Positions 43,771 to 53,558 of a stretch of DNA of 64,000 nt are shown one piece after another (positions within the stretch are counted from its first letter, which is position 1; every line of letters begins with the position of its first letter). Made by a program: the position numbers and the translations under genes. The DNA lies in contig NZ_SMFL01000020.1 in the NCBI RefSeq assembly GCF_004349265.1, forward strand, positions 1-64,000, written 5' to 3'. Under the pieces are notes generated by a model. The model was not told the DNA's origin. It saw only the letters and a list, made by a program, of their open reading frames with translations, and searched no databases. This DNA is from Dyadobacter psychrotolerans (GTDB taxonomy: Bacteria; Bacteroidota; Bacteroidia; Cytophagales; Spirosomataceae).

Positions 43771-45007
43771 ACATGTAAAATGGTTGGTGCTGTTTTTGCT
43801 GCCGCTCACAAGTTGGGCACAGAAGCCGGTGTTTACACTGGATACTATTTTACAACGAATAGATAACAACAACCTGATGCTGCAGTCCTATGGGCTTAAA
43901 GCGGACAGTTACAAACATAGTGGTGATGCAGCTACGGCCTGGATGCCGCCTATGGTAGGTTTGGGAACTTTCATGACCCCTTACCCCAATCAAATGATTA
44001 TGGAATCCCGCGACAAAGGCAACCTGATGCTGCAGATCGAGCAGGATATACCTAATCTGGCAAAGCTCAGTGCGAAAAGAAAATACATTGCTTCCCAGGG
44101 CAATGTGGAAAGGGCCAACCGTGATATTACCCTTAATACCTATAAAGCACAGGCGAAACGACTTTATTTCAACTGGCTCATTGCCCGCCAGCGTATAAGC
44201 GTGCTTGAAGAGAATGAGAAAATCATGGTTATGATGAAGAAGATCGAAGAAGTCAGGTATCCCTATAACCAGTCACAACTTGGAGGGGTTTACCGGGCTG
44301 AATCGAAAATCCTGGAAAACCAGAATATGATCCGTATGCAGGAAGGCGCTATCGGGAAGGCGAAGGGATGGCTTAATAGCCTGATGAATGTAGTGGGTAA
44401 CCAGGACTTTGAAATTGACACTACATACATCCCTTCCTTTCAGCCAGCCATGTACTACGATACCGCTACGCTGGCTGACGTACGAATGGATGTTTTTAAA
44501 ATGAATGAAAGTATCCGCTCCATGCAGCTCAATATCGAAAGCATGAAACAGCAGAAAAAACCGGATTTTAAAATCCGCTTTGACCATATGTACCCACTCG
44601 ACGCAATGATGCCTAATGCTTACAGCGTGATGGGGATGCTTAGCATCCCTATTGCCCCTTGGTCATCTAAAATGTACAAATCCGATATCAAGGGCATGCA
44701 GCTGAACATCCAGGGAATGCAAAAGGAACGTTCTGCGATGCTGGTGGAAACCCAGGGCATGCTCTATGGGATGCAGTCAGAGATCGAGTCCATGCAGACC
44801 AGGGTCAGCACCATGCAGGAAAAAATAATCCCGGCCCTGCAAAAAGCAATGGACGCTTACTTTGCCAATTATCAGGAGAACAAAGCCCAGCTGCCTGTTG
44901 TAATAGATGCCTGGGAAGCTTTGACGATGATGCAAATGAATGTGCTGGACGAGAAATTGAAACTCTATGAAATGATTGTGGATTATGAAAAAGAACTATA
45001 TCGTTAG
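43754..45007 (+). CDS. TolC/CusC-family outer-membrane channel protein
   Basis: 417 residues from the ATG at 43754, with a signal peptide (KHVKWLVLFLLPLTSWAQ) and long alpha-helical coiled segments of an outer-membrane efflux protein. It is unusually methionine-rich in the C-terminal coiled coils (GMQLNIQGMQKERSAMLVE), which might serve Cu(I) passage. It overlaps the pump permease before and the adaptor after it, so all three are translated together. Confidence 0.87.
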   Translation: MIHSIKHVKWLVLFLLPLTSWAQKPVFTLDTILQRIDNNNLMLQSYGLKADSYKHSGDAATAWMPPMVGLGTFMTPYPNQMIMESRDKGNLMLQIEQDIPNLAKLSAKRKYIASQGNVERANRDITLNTYKAQAKRLYFNWLIARQRISVLEENEKIMVMMKKIEEVRYPYNQSQLGGVYRAESKILENQNMIRMQEGAIGKAKGWLNSLMNVVGNQDFEIDTTYIPSFQPAMYYDTATLADVRMDVFKMNESIRSMQLNIESMKQQKKPDFKIRFDHMYPLDAMMPNAYSVMGMLSIPIAPWSSKMYKSDIKGMQLNIQGMQKERSAMLVETQGMLYGMQSEIESMQTRVSTMQEKIIPALQKAMDAYFANYQENKAQLPVVIDAWEALTMMQMNVLDEKLKLYEMIVDYEKELYR

Positions 45008-46307
45008 CCAGCTAATAGTGCTGTTACTGGCTACCGTTTTTTTAAGTGCCTGTGACAGTAAAACCCCAAAAGATGGGCATACTGCTCATGGGCAATCAGA
45101 GCAGTATACCTGCCCGATGCATCCGCAGGTAATTAGCAGCAAACCAGGCAAGTGCCCAATCTGTGGCATGGACCTGGTAGCAAAAGAAGCAAATAATGAG
45201 CTGATCGTTGATACCAGCTTCAATGCATTGTTAAAGCCGGTGAATGCCCAGGTGATTGCCGACATCCCACTGACCAATGCCGAAAGCGGCATGCGGATTT
45301 TTTCAGCGCAGGCACAAGGGGTTGTAACTTATGACAGCCGAAGCCAGGTCTCACTTTCATCCAGAGTGGGTGGCCGTATTGAAAAGCTGCTGATCAAATA
45401 TAACTACCAGCCTGTCAGGAAAGGACAGTTGGTGATGGAGGTTTATTCACCAGATTTGGCATCAGCTCAAAGGGAACTTTTAATGCTTAGTAACGATGAA
45501 GGCAGCCGGGATTTACTATCGAAAGCAAAACAGCGCCTGCTACTGCTGGGAGTAGCGCCGGGCCAAATTGAAGACATCATCAAGTCAGGAAATATCCTCT
45601 ATAAGGTACCCGTATATAGTCCTGCCAATGGATACATCCTGGAACAATCTGCCAGCTTGCCTGCGGCAAGCGCGCCTATGCCGGCACCTTCCGGCAGTGA
45701 TGGCGCGGCAATGGATGGGATGGCTGGCAGTTCCGCTGCATCAGCAGCTCCTACTAGGCCATCGGCAGCGGTTTCGCCCGTCCTTTTGCGTGCCGGGCAA
45801 TATGTTACAGCCGGACAAACCCTGTTTACTATTTATACCTCCCAAGGCCTGATTGCTGAATTCGCGTTATCATCAGCTATATCTTCCCGCATCAAATCAG
45901 GACAAAAGCTGCTCTTTTATGCGGGCAATGACAAAGAAACTATGGCCAGTGGCCAGATTGGCCTGATCCAACCAGTCCTTCGAAGCGGCGAGAGTTTCAC
46001 CTTGGCCAGGGTTTATCTTCCGGGAAAAAACCTGACGCCAGGCCAACTGCTGACAGCGAACATTCCCATTGTTTTTCAAAATGGGCTATGGCTGGATAAA
46101 AAGGCGGTCTGGCAGACCGGCAGCAAATCTATTGTATTTAAGCGGCAGGGTAAAGTGCTGGTACCCATGAAAGTTAAAGCCGGGGCGGTTGTAGATGGGA
46201 TGGTGCAAATACTATCTGATATCCAGGATTGGAAAGTAGCATCCAATGCGTCGTATTTGATAGACAGTGAGAGCTTTATTAAGGATAACAGTCTTGTTGA
46301 AAATTAA
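44985..46307 (+). CDS. cusB: CusB-type periplasmic adaptor with N-terminal metal-binding module
   Basis: 440 residues: lipobox FLSAC (about Cys18), then YTCPMHPQVISSKPGKCPIC (CPMHP module), then the membrane-fusion-protein hairpin and beta domains. An inserted Ala/Pro/Gly/Met-rich segment (about 225-255, SAPMPAPSGSDGAAMDGMAG) is unusual. It links the RND permease with the outer-membrane channel. Confidence 0.9.
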   Translation: MKKNYIVSQLIVLLLATVFLSACDSKTPKDGHTAHGQSEQYTCPMHPQVISSKPGKCPICGMDLVAKEANNELIVDTSFNALLKPVNAQVIADIPLTNAESGMRIFSAQAQGVVTYDSRSQVSLSSRVGGRIEKLLIKYNYQPVRKGQLVMEVYSPDLASAQRELLMLSNDEGSRDLLSKAKQRLLLLGVAPGQIEDIIKSGNILYKVPVYSPANGYILEQSASLPAASAPMPAPSGSDGAAMDGMAGSSAASAAPTRPSAAVSPVLLRAGQYVTAGQTLFTIYTSQGLIAEFALSSAISSRIKSGQKLLFYAGNDKETMASGQIGLIQPVLRSGESFTLARVYLPGKNLTPGQLLTANIPIVFQNGLWLDKKAVWQTGSKSIVFKRQGKVLVPMKVKAGAVVDGMVQILSDIQDWKVASNASYLIDSESFIKDNSLVEN

Positions 46308-46310
46308 AAT

Positions 46311-47528
46311 ATGAAAAGAATCACGTTTTTGAGGCTCGCCACTTTGGCATCTTTTACGCCTGGGATGCTTCTGATTGCTTGTCAAGATGATAAAAAGAAA
46401 AAGGCCGCAGAAGCCGGGCAGAAGACTTATACCTGTCCTATGCATCCACAAATAGTTCAGGACAAACCGGGTAGTTGTCCTATATGTGGTATGGACTTGG
46501 TCATCTTTGATAAAAGTAGTAAGGATGCCTCTATCACACTAGGTGAAAGTCAAATAGCATTGGCCAACATTACTACCATGGCAATGGGCAGCGGCCTTTT
46601 GTCGAATTCCAAAAGGCTCAATGGCCGGCTTGCTGTGAACCCTGACCAAACTGCTGTTGTATCCAGCCGTGTGGCAGGGCGTATTCAGGTGTTATATATC
46701 AAAGAAACCGGTGTACCAGTAAGGAAAGGACAGGCGCTTTATAAAATATACTCTGAACAGCTTTCCGCATTGCAGCAGGAATATTTGTTAGCATATGCCC
46801 AGATAAAACAGTTTCCTTCTGACACCCGATTTGAAGCCATCGAAAAGGCCGCCCGTCAAAAACTACGTTTATATGATCAAAGTGAAGAAGATATACAAAG
46901 CTTAACAGTAAGCCAGAAGCAGGAGCCATACATTACTTACCGGGCACCGATCAGCGGCACAGTATCTGAGCTTTCGGTAACAGAAGGTCAATATGTAAAC
47001 GAGGGGAGCGCGATACTACGCCTTGAAGACTACTCTTCTTTATGGGTTGAAGCCGATATTTATCCGGCAGAAGCGGCCAGCATCCGAACAGGGCAAAAGG
47101 TACAGGTGCAAGTTACAGGCTGGGAAGATAAACCCCAGCCAATGCGCATCGACTTCATTGTTCCGGCAATTCAGAGTGGCAGCCAGCTGATGCAGGTCCG
47201 CGGAACGGTTCCAAATCCAGGCAGCCGGTGGCAGCCAGGATTACAAGCTAATTTGATATTACCGGTTACCGGAACGATTAATGCTATGACTTTACCTGTC
47301 GATGCAGTGATCCGTGACGCAAAAGGCGCGCATGTATGGATTGAAACGAAGCCTGGTACATTTCTGGCGCGAATGGTCTCTACCGGAATCCAAAATGCTG
47401 ACCTGGTCGAAATCAAGGAGGGCATTGCCAAAGACGAGAAAGTGGTTGTCACAGGTGCTTATCTTTTATATAGTGAATATGTATTAAAAAAGGGGTCTGA
47501 TCCCATGGCGCTGCATCAACATGAATAA
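46311..47528 (+). CDS. cusB: Second CusB-type periplasmic adaptor
   Basis: 405 residues: lipobox LLIAC (Cys24), TYTCPMHPQIVQDKPGSCPIC module and typical adaptor domains (VSSRVAGRIQVLYIKETGVPV, YRAPISGTVSELSV). It is 3 bp after the first adaptor and clearly related but shorter. RND pumps of this class can use two different adaptors, so a mixed adaptor ring is possible. Confidence 0.9.
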   Translation: MKRITFLRLATLASFTPGMLLIACQDDKKKKAAEAGQKTYTCPMHPQIVQDKPGSCPICGMDLVIFDKSSKDASITLGESQIALANITTMAMGSGLLSNSKRLNGRLAVNPDQTAVVSSRVAGRIQVLYIKETGVPVRKGQALYKIYSEQLSALQQEYLLAYAQIKQFPSDTRFEAIEKAARQKLRLYDQSEEDIQSLTVSQKQEPYITYRAPISGTVSELSVTEGQYVNEGSAILRLEDYSSLWVEADIYPAEAASIRTGQKVQVQVTGWEDKPQPMRIDFIVPAIQSGSQLMQVRGTVPNPGSRWQPGLQANLILPVTGTINAMTLPVDAVIRDAKGAHVWIETKPGTFLARMVSTGIQNADLVEIKEGIAKDEKVVVTGAYLLYSEYVLKKGSDPMALHQHE

Positions 47529-47556
47529 CCAATTTTTAACCATAAATTTTAGTAAG

Positions 47557-48120
47557 ATGAAAAAAGTAACCAAATGGGCCCTGCCGGTGGCAATGATAGT
47601 ATTTCTTTCGGCCTGCGGCAGCAAAAATGAAGAAGACAACACCAGTTCCCATCAGGATTCAACGGCCCATGAGCACCATGAAGGCATGGATATGGGCGGC
47701 AAAGAAACAGGTAAGGTCGTATTAAAAGATGATAAGCTTAATGCAGTTTACCAGCATTATATCCATTTGACCACGGCCTTAATCAATTCAGATACAGCAG
47801 AAGCAAAAATTGCCGCCAGTGCCATAGAAGCCGGTCTAGGTCAGGTTCCACAAGGATCTCAGGCTGCTAAAACGGCTTCTCGAATTATAGAGGCCAAAGA
47901 CATTGAATCCCAGCGGACATTATATTCTGAACTAAGTGATGAGTTTATACCCCTTGTTAAAAAAGCCGGGTTGAACAGCGGCGAACTGTATGTTGATTTT
48001 TGTCCAATGGCAAACAAGGATAAGGGTGGATATTGGCTGTCTGCCCAAAAAGAGATTAAAAATCCATACATGGGGGATAAAATGATTTCCTGCGGAGAGG
48101 TAAAGGAGACAATAAATTAA
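47557..48120 (+). CDS. DUF3347 family copper-linked lipoprotein
   Basis: 187 residues from the ATG at 47557: lipobox FLSAC, a His-rich stretch (HEHHEGMDMGG), then the DUF3347 domain with conserved YVDFCPMANKDKGGYWLS and the ending NPYMGDKMISCGEV. In Bacteroidota this domain often follows CusB or is fused to it. Probably a periplasmic Cu(I) carrier. Confidence 0.88.
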   Translation: MKKVTKWALPVAMIVFLSACGSKNEEDNTSSHQDSTAHEHHEGMDMGGKETGKVVLKDDKLNAVYQHYIHLTTALINSDTAEAKIAASAIEAGLGQVPQGSQAAKTASRIIEAKDIESQRTLYSELSDEFIPLVKKAGLNSGELYVDFCPMANKDKGGYWLSAQKEIKNPYMGDKMISCGEVKETIN

Positions 48121-48133
48121 CAGTGATACGTAC

Positions 48134-48157
48134 TGGTTCAGGGCATGCCCTGAACCA
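48134..48157. promoter_or_regulatory. Perfect 24-bp palindrome between DUF3347 and multicopper oxidase genes
   Basis: Each arm reads TGGTTCAGGGCA and the two arms join without spacer. It lies 13 bp after the DUF3347 stop and 27 bp before the oxidase ATG. It could be an RNA hairpin (attenuator or terminator without T-run) or a repressor site. Confidence 0.6.
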
Positions 48158-48184
48158 ATTTCAACAACATTTAAAACACTTCTG

Positions 48185-51016
48185 ATGAAACTAGCCACTA
48201 TACTACTACTATTATTTCTGCCCGTTGGAGAAGTTTTCGCGCAGCACCAACACGGCGGTGTATCAACCGTACCAACACCTGCTAAAAAACCGTTTTTAGA
48301 AAACTCAAAAGGGGGCAAGGTCGAATACCACCTATATGTAAATGACACATTAGCCAACATCAGTGGTAAAAGAAAGGTCTCGGCACTTGCTATGAATGGT
48401 CAGATCCCTGCACCGACCTTAAATTTTACAGAGGGTGACACCGCCGTCATCCATGTCCATAATCTGATGCGCCATGAAACTTCAATCCATTGGCATGGCC
48501 TTCTTTTGCCCAACAAGGAGGATGGTGTACCTTATTTGACAACAGCTCCCGTCGAGCCAGGCGGACAGTACACATTTACCTTCCCGCTTATTCAAAGCGG
48601 GACCTTTTGGTATCATTCCCATACCATGCTCCAGGAGCAAAGCGGATTGTATGGTTCAATCGTGATCCAGCCTAAAAAGAAGGTTTATGAAGTAGACAAG
48701 GAGTTTGTGCTTTTGTTATCAGACTGGACAGATGAGAACCCCAGGCGTGTGCTGAATGCGTTGAAAAGGAATGATCCGGCTAGTGAGTGGTATTCTATTA
48801 AAAAAGGGTATGCCCAGAGCCTTGATAAGTTAATACAGCACAAAGGATTGGGCAACAGGCTCAAGAATGGCTGGAAACGTATGCCGCCCATGGACCTGTC
48901 TGATGTTTATTACGCAGCATTTCTGGCAAATGGAAAACGCAAAGAAAGTATTCCGGATTTAAAACCGGGCGATAAAGTCCGGTTACGTGTCATTAACGGT
49001 TCAGCTTCAACCTATTTTTATCTGCATGGCGGGGCGGGGAAGCTGGAATTGATTTCATCTGATGGGATCGACGTAAAACCAATTAAAATAGATCGGTTGC
49101 TGATGGGAATTGCTGAAACTTATGATTTTCTGTTAACTGTACCAAAAAATAAAACCATGGAGTTTAGGGCAACAGCTCAGGATGTCTCCGGATTTGCTTC
49201 TTTATATCTTGGGAAAGGGGATACACTATCTGCCGCACCCATTCCCAGGCCTAACGTTTGGAATATGGATGAGATGATGATGAGTATGGCTGTTAACTTT
49301 CCTAATAGAATGAACCATTCGGGAATGGGTGAAATGGATCATAGCAAAATGAAAATGGAGCCTGCCGATAAAAAGCAGCCCGCTGCCAAACCTGAAAAAG
49401 GACACGAAGGTATGGACATGGACAAAATGGACCATAGCAAAATGAAAATGGAGCCCGCCGAGAAAAAGCAGCCTGCTGCCAAACCTGAAAAAGGACATGA
49501 AGGTATGGACATGGACAAAATGGACCATAGCAAAATGAAAATGGAGCCCGCCGAGAAACAGCAGCCCGCTGCCAAACCTAAAAAAGGGCATGAAGGTATG
49601 GACATGGACAAAATGGACCATAGCAAAATGAAAATGGAGCCTGCCGAGAAAAAGCAGCCCGCTGCCAAACCTGAAAAAGGACATGAAGGTATGGACATGG
49701 ACAAAATGGACCATAGCAAAATGAAAATGGAGCCCGACGAGAAACAGCAGCCCACCGCCAAACCTGAAAAAGGGCATGAAGGCATGGACATGAGCAAAAT
49801 GGACCATAGCAAAATGAACATGGAACCATCCCAAAAAAAGCAGCCTGCTGACAAACCTGAAAAAGGGCACGAAAGTATGGACATGGACAAAATGAACATG
49901 GAACCATCCCAAAAGAAGCAGCCTGCCGAAAAACCTGAAAAAGGGCACGAAAGTATGGACATGGACAAAATGGACCATAGCAAAATGAACATGGATGGGA
50001 TGCAGATGGATGGGATGCAGATGGGTAAAACCGACTCGCTGACTACATTCAATTATGATTTATTGAGCGCGAAACAGAAAACAACCTTTGACAGCTCAAA
50101 GCCTGTTAGGACTGTGCATTTAAAGCTGACTGGGAGTATGTTCCGTTATGTGTGGTCTATAAATAACCAAGTACTTTCCCAAGCGGATAAGATTAGTATT
50201 AAAAAAGGAGAAGTCGTCAGGTTTGAGCTCGAAAATACCACGATGATGAACCACCCTATGCACTTGCACGGTCATTATTTTAGGGTACTCAATAAGAATG
50301 GTGATTTCTCTCCCTTAAAACATACCCTGGATGTTCCTCCAATGACAAGCATTACGATAGAGTTCGATGCAACGGAAGAAAAAGATTGGTTTTTTCATTG
50401 CCACATACTTTATCATATGATGAGTGGAATGGCCCGCGTCGTAACATATGAAGGAAGTAGCCGTGATACTTCCCTGTCTAGATACCCTCTTAAAAATTTA
50501 TTGAAGGAGGACAAGATGTGGTTTTTTTACGGCAGCATTGCAGCCAAATCACATATGGCCGAAGCCAAGGCTAATTTTATTAATAGAAGTAGTGCTATCC
50601 GCTTTGAAGGGAATTATAACTATGGGTCGCAATATGAGGCCAATATCAGTTATGAGAGGTACATCGGAGACTGGCTGCGCCCCTATATTGGCTTTGGTGC
50701 TGTGAAACAGCGGTACTACAATATATTCAACGGGGAGAAAACGTTTGAGCAGGATTTTGACTTGCCTGTGATCGGAGTCCGGTATACCCTCCCATTTTTC
50801 ATCGATGCTGATCTGCGTGTAAACTCAAAAGGCCGTGTAAGGTTTGCACTGGAAGGAGAAGAATGGCTACTGCCCAAACTTTTTTTTAACTGGCGTATTA
50901 ACACAGATAAAGAATACCATCTGGACCTGGAATATATGCTTGGTAAATACATTTCCTTATCAGGGGGCTATGATTCCAGGTACAAACTGGGTGGGGGTTT
51001 ATTAGTAAGGTTCTAA
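48185..51016 (+). CDS. Multicopper oxidase with Met/His repeats fused to a CopB-like C-terminal domain
   Basis: 943 residues: signal peptide (1-20); cupredoxin domains with copper ligands HWHG, FWYHSH, HPMHLHGHYF and HCHILYHMMSGM; a low-complexity insertion (about 384-613) of 31-residue units before the last cupredoxin domain; and about 165 C-terminal residues (from about 778) resembling the outer-membrane CopB barrel. The CopA-type oxidase would convert Cu(I) to Cu(II), and the repeats bind many copper ions. Oxidase and CopB are normally separate genes, so this is an unusual fusion. Confidence 0.9.
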   Translation: MKLATILLLLFLPVGEVFAQHQHGGVSTVPTPAKKPFLENSKGGKVEYHLYVNDTLANISGKRKVSALAMNGQIPAPTLNFTEGDTAVIHVHNLMRHETSIHWHGLLLPNKEDGVPYLTTAPVEPGGQYTFTFPLIQSGTFWYHSHTMLQEQSGLYGSIVIQPKKKVYEVDKEFVLLLSDWTDENPRRVLNALKRNDPASEWYSIKKGYAQSLDKLIQHKGLGNRLKNGWKRMPPMDLSDVYYAAFLANGKRKESIPDLKPGDKVRLRVINGSASTYFYLHGGAGKLELISSDGIDVKPIKIDRLLMGIAETYDFLLTVPKNKTMEFRATAQDVSGFASLYLGKGDTLSAAPIPRPNVWNMDEMMMSMAVNFPNRMNHSGMGEMDHSKMKMEPADKKQPAAKPEKGHEGMDMDKMDHSKMKMEPAEKKQPAAKPEKGHEGMDMDKMDHSKMKMEPAEKQQPAAKPKKGHEGMDMDKMDHSKMKMEPAEKKQPAAKPEKGHEGMDMDKMDHSKMKMEPDEKQQPTAKPEKGHEGMDMSKMDHSKMNMEPSQKKQPADKPEKGHESMDMDKMNMEPSQKKQPAEKPEKGHESMDMDKMDHSKMNMDGMQMDGMQMGKTDSLTTFNYDLLSAKQKTTFDSSKPVRTVHLKLTGSMFRYVWSINNQVLSQADKISIKKGEVVRFELENTTMMNHPMHLHGHYFRVLNKNGDFSPLKHTLDVPPMTSITIEFDATEEKDWFFHCHILYHMMSGMARVVTYEGSSRDTSLSRYPLKNLLKEDKMWFFYGSIAAKSHMAEAKANFINRSSAIRFEGNYNYGSQYEANISYERYIGDWLRPYIGFGAVKQRYYNIFNGEKTFEQDFDLPVIGVRYTLPFFIDADLRVNSKGRVRFALEGEEWLLPKLFFNWRINTDKEYHLDLEYMLGKYISLSGGYDSRYKLGGGLLVRF
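49334..50014 (+). repeat. Tandem 93-bp coding repeats inside the multicopper oxidase gene
   Basis: Units start at 49334, 49427, 49520, 49613, 49706 and 49799, exactly 93 bp apart, followed by a shortened unit near 49892 and a degenerate end. Each codes for MDHSKMKMEPAEKKQP then a Lys/Pro/Glu linker with GHEGMDMDK. The first five are nearly identical, so unit number probably varies between strains. Confidence 0.92.
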
Positions 51017-51166
51017 TACGGTGATTTTCTTAACAATGTGCCCGGATTTTCCTTTACGTTGGAATCCTGGCAGCGATAACAAGGTTAACGGGCAGACCAG
51101 AGATGTTACTGCGGCTGCCCGCTCTAAATCCGTTCAAGGTTCCAGTTTTTAAACAAAATCAAATCA

Positions 51167-53233
51167 ATGGAAAATCACCACCACCACGAGCATCATCCCA
51201 AAAAGGCAGCGGAAACCATGCCTTCTATGACTGGATCTTCCCATGAGCACCACGCACCCACTGCGCAAGCTGATGAGCATAGTGACCATGACAAGCATGC
51301 AGGACATCACACCGAAGATTTTTTAAAGCGCTTCTGGATTTGTCTGGCCATCACAGTGCCGATCCTTTTGCTATCGCATATGATCCAGCAGTGGGCAGGA
51401 TTTAGCTGGACGTTTGCAGGTGATCAATATGTGCTTTTAGCACTAAGTACGATTATATACTTTTACGGGGGCTGGCCGTTTCTTACGGGCCTTGTCAGGG
51501 AGCTAAAAAGCAAAACCCTGGGTATGATGACCCTGGTGGCGGTTGCGATTACTACTGCGTATGTGTATAGTGTAGCCGTGGTTTTTGGACTGGAAGGGAT
51601 GGACTTTTTTTGGGAGCTCGCTACTCTGATTGATATCATGCTGATCGGGCATTGGCTGGAAATGAAATCGCAGATGGCAGCTTCGCAGGCCTTAGAATCG
51701 CTGGTTGCTTTGCTTCCTTCAATGGTCCATGTTGAAAAAAATCATCAGGTAACTGACATCCCATTAAAAGATCTTCGCAGCGGTGATATATTACTTGTCA
51801 AACCCGGCGAAAAGGTTCCGGCCGATGGATTGATCCTGGAAGGTAGTTCTTATGTGAACGAAAGCATGCTCACCGGGGAGAGCGTGCCCGTCCAAAAGCA
51901 GAAAGACGATAAAGTAATTGGCGGAGCAATCAACGGCGATGGTGTTTTGAAAGTCCATGTTACCGGTGCAGGCAATGAGACTTATCTGCAAAAGGTGATC
52001 AACATGGTCAAGACCGCTCAGGGCGCAAAATCAAATACACAGAACCTGGCTGATAAAGTGGCCGGGTGGTTAACGCTCGTTTCCATTACCGTTGGCGTAG
52101 TCACTTTTATTGTCTGGTATACAAGTGGGCAGAGTTTAGCATTTGCCTTGGAAAGAATGGTTACGGTCATGGTCACATCCTGCCCGCATGCGTTAGGGGT
52201 TGCCATCCCATTGGTTATAGCCATTTCGACTACCCTATCTGCAACGCATGGTCTTTTGATACGCAACCGTACCGCTTTTGAAAATGCCCGTAACCTTACC
52301 ACGATCATTTTCGATAAAACAGGCACATTGACCAAAGGCTCCCATGAAATACAACAGATCATACCAATTGACGAGCAGTTATCAACAGATCAGATTTTGC
52401 AGTATGCGGCGGCAATTCAGCAAAACTCCGAACATCATATTGCTCATGGGGTCATGCGCAAGCTAAACGAAAAAGGCTTGCAGCTCTGGGTATCAACCGA
52501 TTTCAATTATATGCAAGGCATTGGTGTGAACGGTACCGTAGATGGCAAGAAAGTGGTAGCAGCCGGACCTAATTATTTCAAGCAGGAAAACAAGCCGGTG
52601 CCCACTATTCCCGACCAGGTTGATCAGGCGACCGACACGGTGAACTTCATACTTGTTGATGGCAAACTGGTTGGCTTGATCACCTTCGCCGATAGCATCC
52701 GCGAAAATGCAGCCCAGGCTATCGCTGAACTGAAAAAGATGAACATTAAAACCTTTCTTCTTACAGGGGACAATGAGAAAATTGCGGAAGCAGTCAGCGC
52801 GAAGCTGAATATGGATGGATACCTGGCAAATGTGCTGCCCCATGAAAAGCAAGACAAGGTAAAAGAGTTTCAAAATAAAGGTGAGATTGTTGCCATGACC
52901 GGTGATGGGGTTAATGATGCTCCTGCACTCGCGCAGGCAGATGTTGGCATTGCTGTTGGTTCAGGGACGGATGTGGCAGCTGAAACCGCCGATATTATCC
53001 TGGTAAACAGCGACCCGATGGATGTAGTACAAATGATCACCTTCGGCAGGGCTACTTACAGAAAAATGGTACAAAACCTGGCTTGGGCAATCGGTTATAA
53101 CGTCATAGCAATCCCGTTGGCTGCCGGTGTGCTATATCCCTCTTTTATGTTAAGCCCTGCGATGGGAGCAGTCCTGATGAGTGCATCCACGATCGTGGTT
53201 GCCATTAATGCAAAGCTACTTAGGGTAAATTAA
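51167..53233 (+). CDS. copB: Copper-exporting P1B-type ATPase, CPH class
   Basis: 688 residues: a His-rich N-terminus (ENHHHHEHH and further His clusters to about 50), membrane helices, the metal-site motif CPH (339-341, TSCPHALG), phosphorylation site DKTGT (Asp383) and TGDGVNDAPAL. CPH ATPases (P1B-3) export copper, probably Cu(II) or Cu(I). The His tail replaces the HMA domain. Confidence 0.95.
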   Translation: MENHHHHEHHPKKAAETMPSMTGSSHEHHAPTAQADEHSDHDKHAGHHTEDFLKRFWICLAITVPILLLSHMIQQWAGFSWTFAGDQYVLLALSTIIYFYGGWPFLTGLVRELKSKTLGMMTLVAVAITTAYVYSVAVVFGLEGMDFFWELATLIDIMLIGHWLEMKSQMAASQALESLVALLPSMVHVEKNHQVTDIPLKDLRSGDILLVKPGEKVPADGLILEGSSYVNESMLTGESVPVQKQKDDKVIGGAINGDGVLKVHVTGAGNETYLQKVINMVKTAQGAKSNTQNLADKVAGWLTLVSITVGVVTFIVWYTSGQSLAFALERMVTVMVTSCPHALGVAIPLVIAISTTLSATHGLLIRNRTAFENARNLTTIIFDKTGTLTKGSHEIQQIIPIDEQLSTDQILQYAAAIQQNSEHHIAHGVMRKLNEKGLQLWVSTDFNYMQGIGVNGTVDGKKVVAAGPNYFKQENKPVPTIPDQVDQATDTVNFILVDGKLVGLITFADSIRENAAQAIAELKKMNIKTFLLTGDNEKIAEAVSAKLNMDGYLANVLPHEKQDKVKEFQNKGEIVAMTGDGVNDAPALAQADVGIAVGSGTDVAAETADIILVNSDPMDVVQMITFGRATYRKMVQNLAWAIGYNVIAIPLAAGVLYPSFMLSPAMGAVLMSASTIVVAINAKLLRVN

Positions 53234-53238
53234 ATGCT

Positions 53239-53415
53239 ATGGTTATGACAAATCAACAATTTGATGAGTTTGTTAAGAACAGGCTGGAATCTTTCCGGCC
53301 TGTTTACCTGCACAGGGACTGGCTTGATTTAAATGAGCGGCTGGAAAGACATCGAAATAAAATGCCAAGGTCATCCTACACAGCCGGTCGCACTAAAGCA
53401 AAGCGGTCAAGGTAA
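53239..53415 (+). CDS. Small protein of unknown function
   Basis: 58 codons from ATG 5 bp after the copB stop (a second ATG two codons later). The sequence, with NQQFDEFVKNRLESFRPVY and a basic tail (AGRTKAKRSR), is amphipathic and protein-like. Close spacing suggests the same transcript as copB. Family not recognised. Confidence 0.5.
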   Translation: MVMTNQQFDEFVKNRLESFRPVYLHRDWLDLNERLERHRNKMPRSSYTAGRTKAKRSR

Positions 53416-53558
53416 GATCAGCAGCATTTCTCAGTAAGTTGGCTGCACTAAACGTCTTCTGATGAAGTTGAATTCACAAAACTATGTACATCTCATAGCT
53501 AATTGTGTAATAAAATCTTATGTGCTCCAGCTTAATTTTGTATAAATAAATTAAGACA

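Noticed and set aside
49226..50052. Long minus-strand ORFs (up to 250 codons) antisense to the multicopper oxidase
   Set aside because: They arise from the 93-bp repeats being open in several frames; composition is low-complexity and the plus-strand frame is a clear enzyme.
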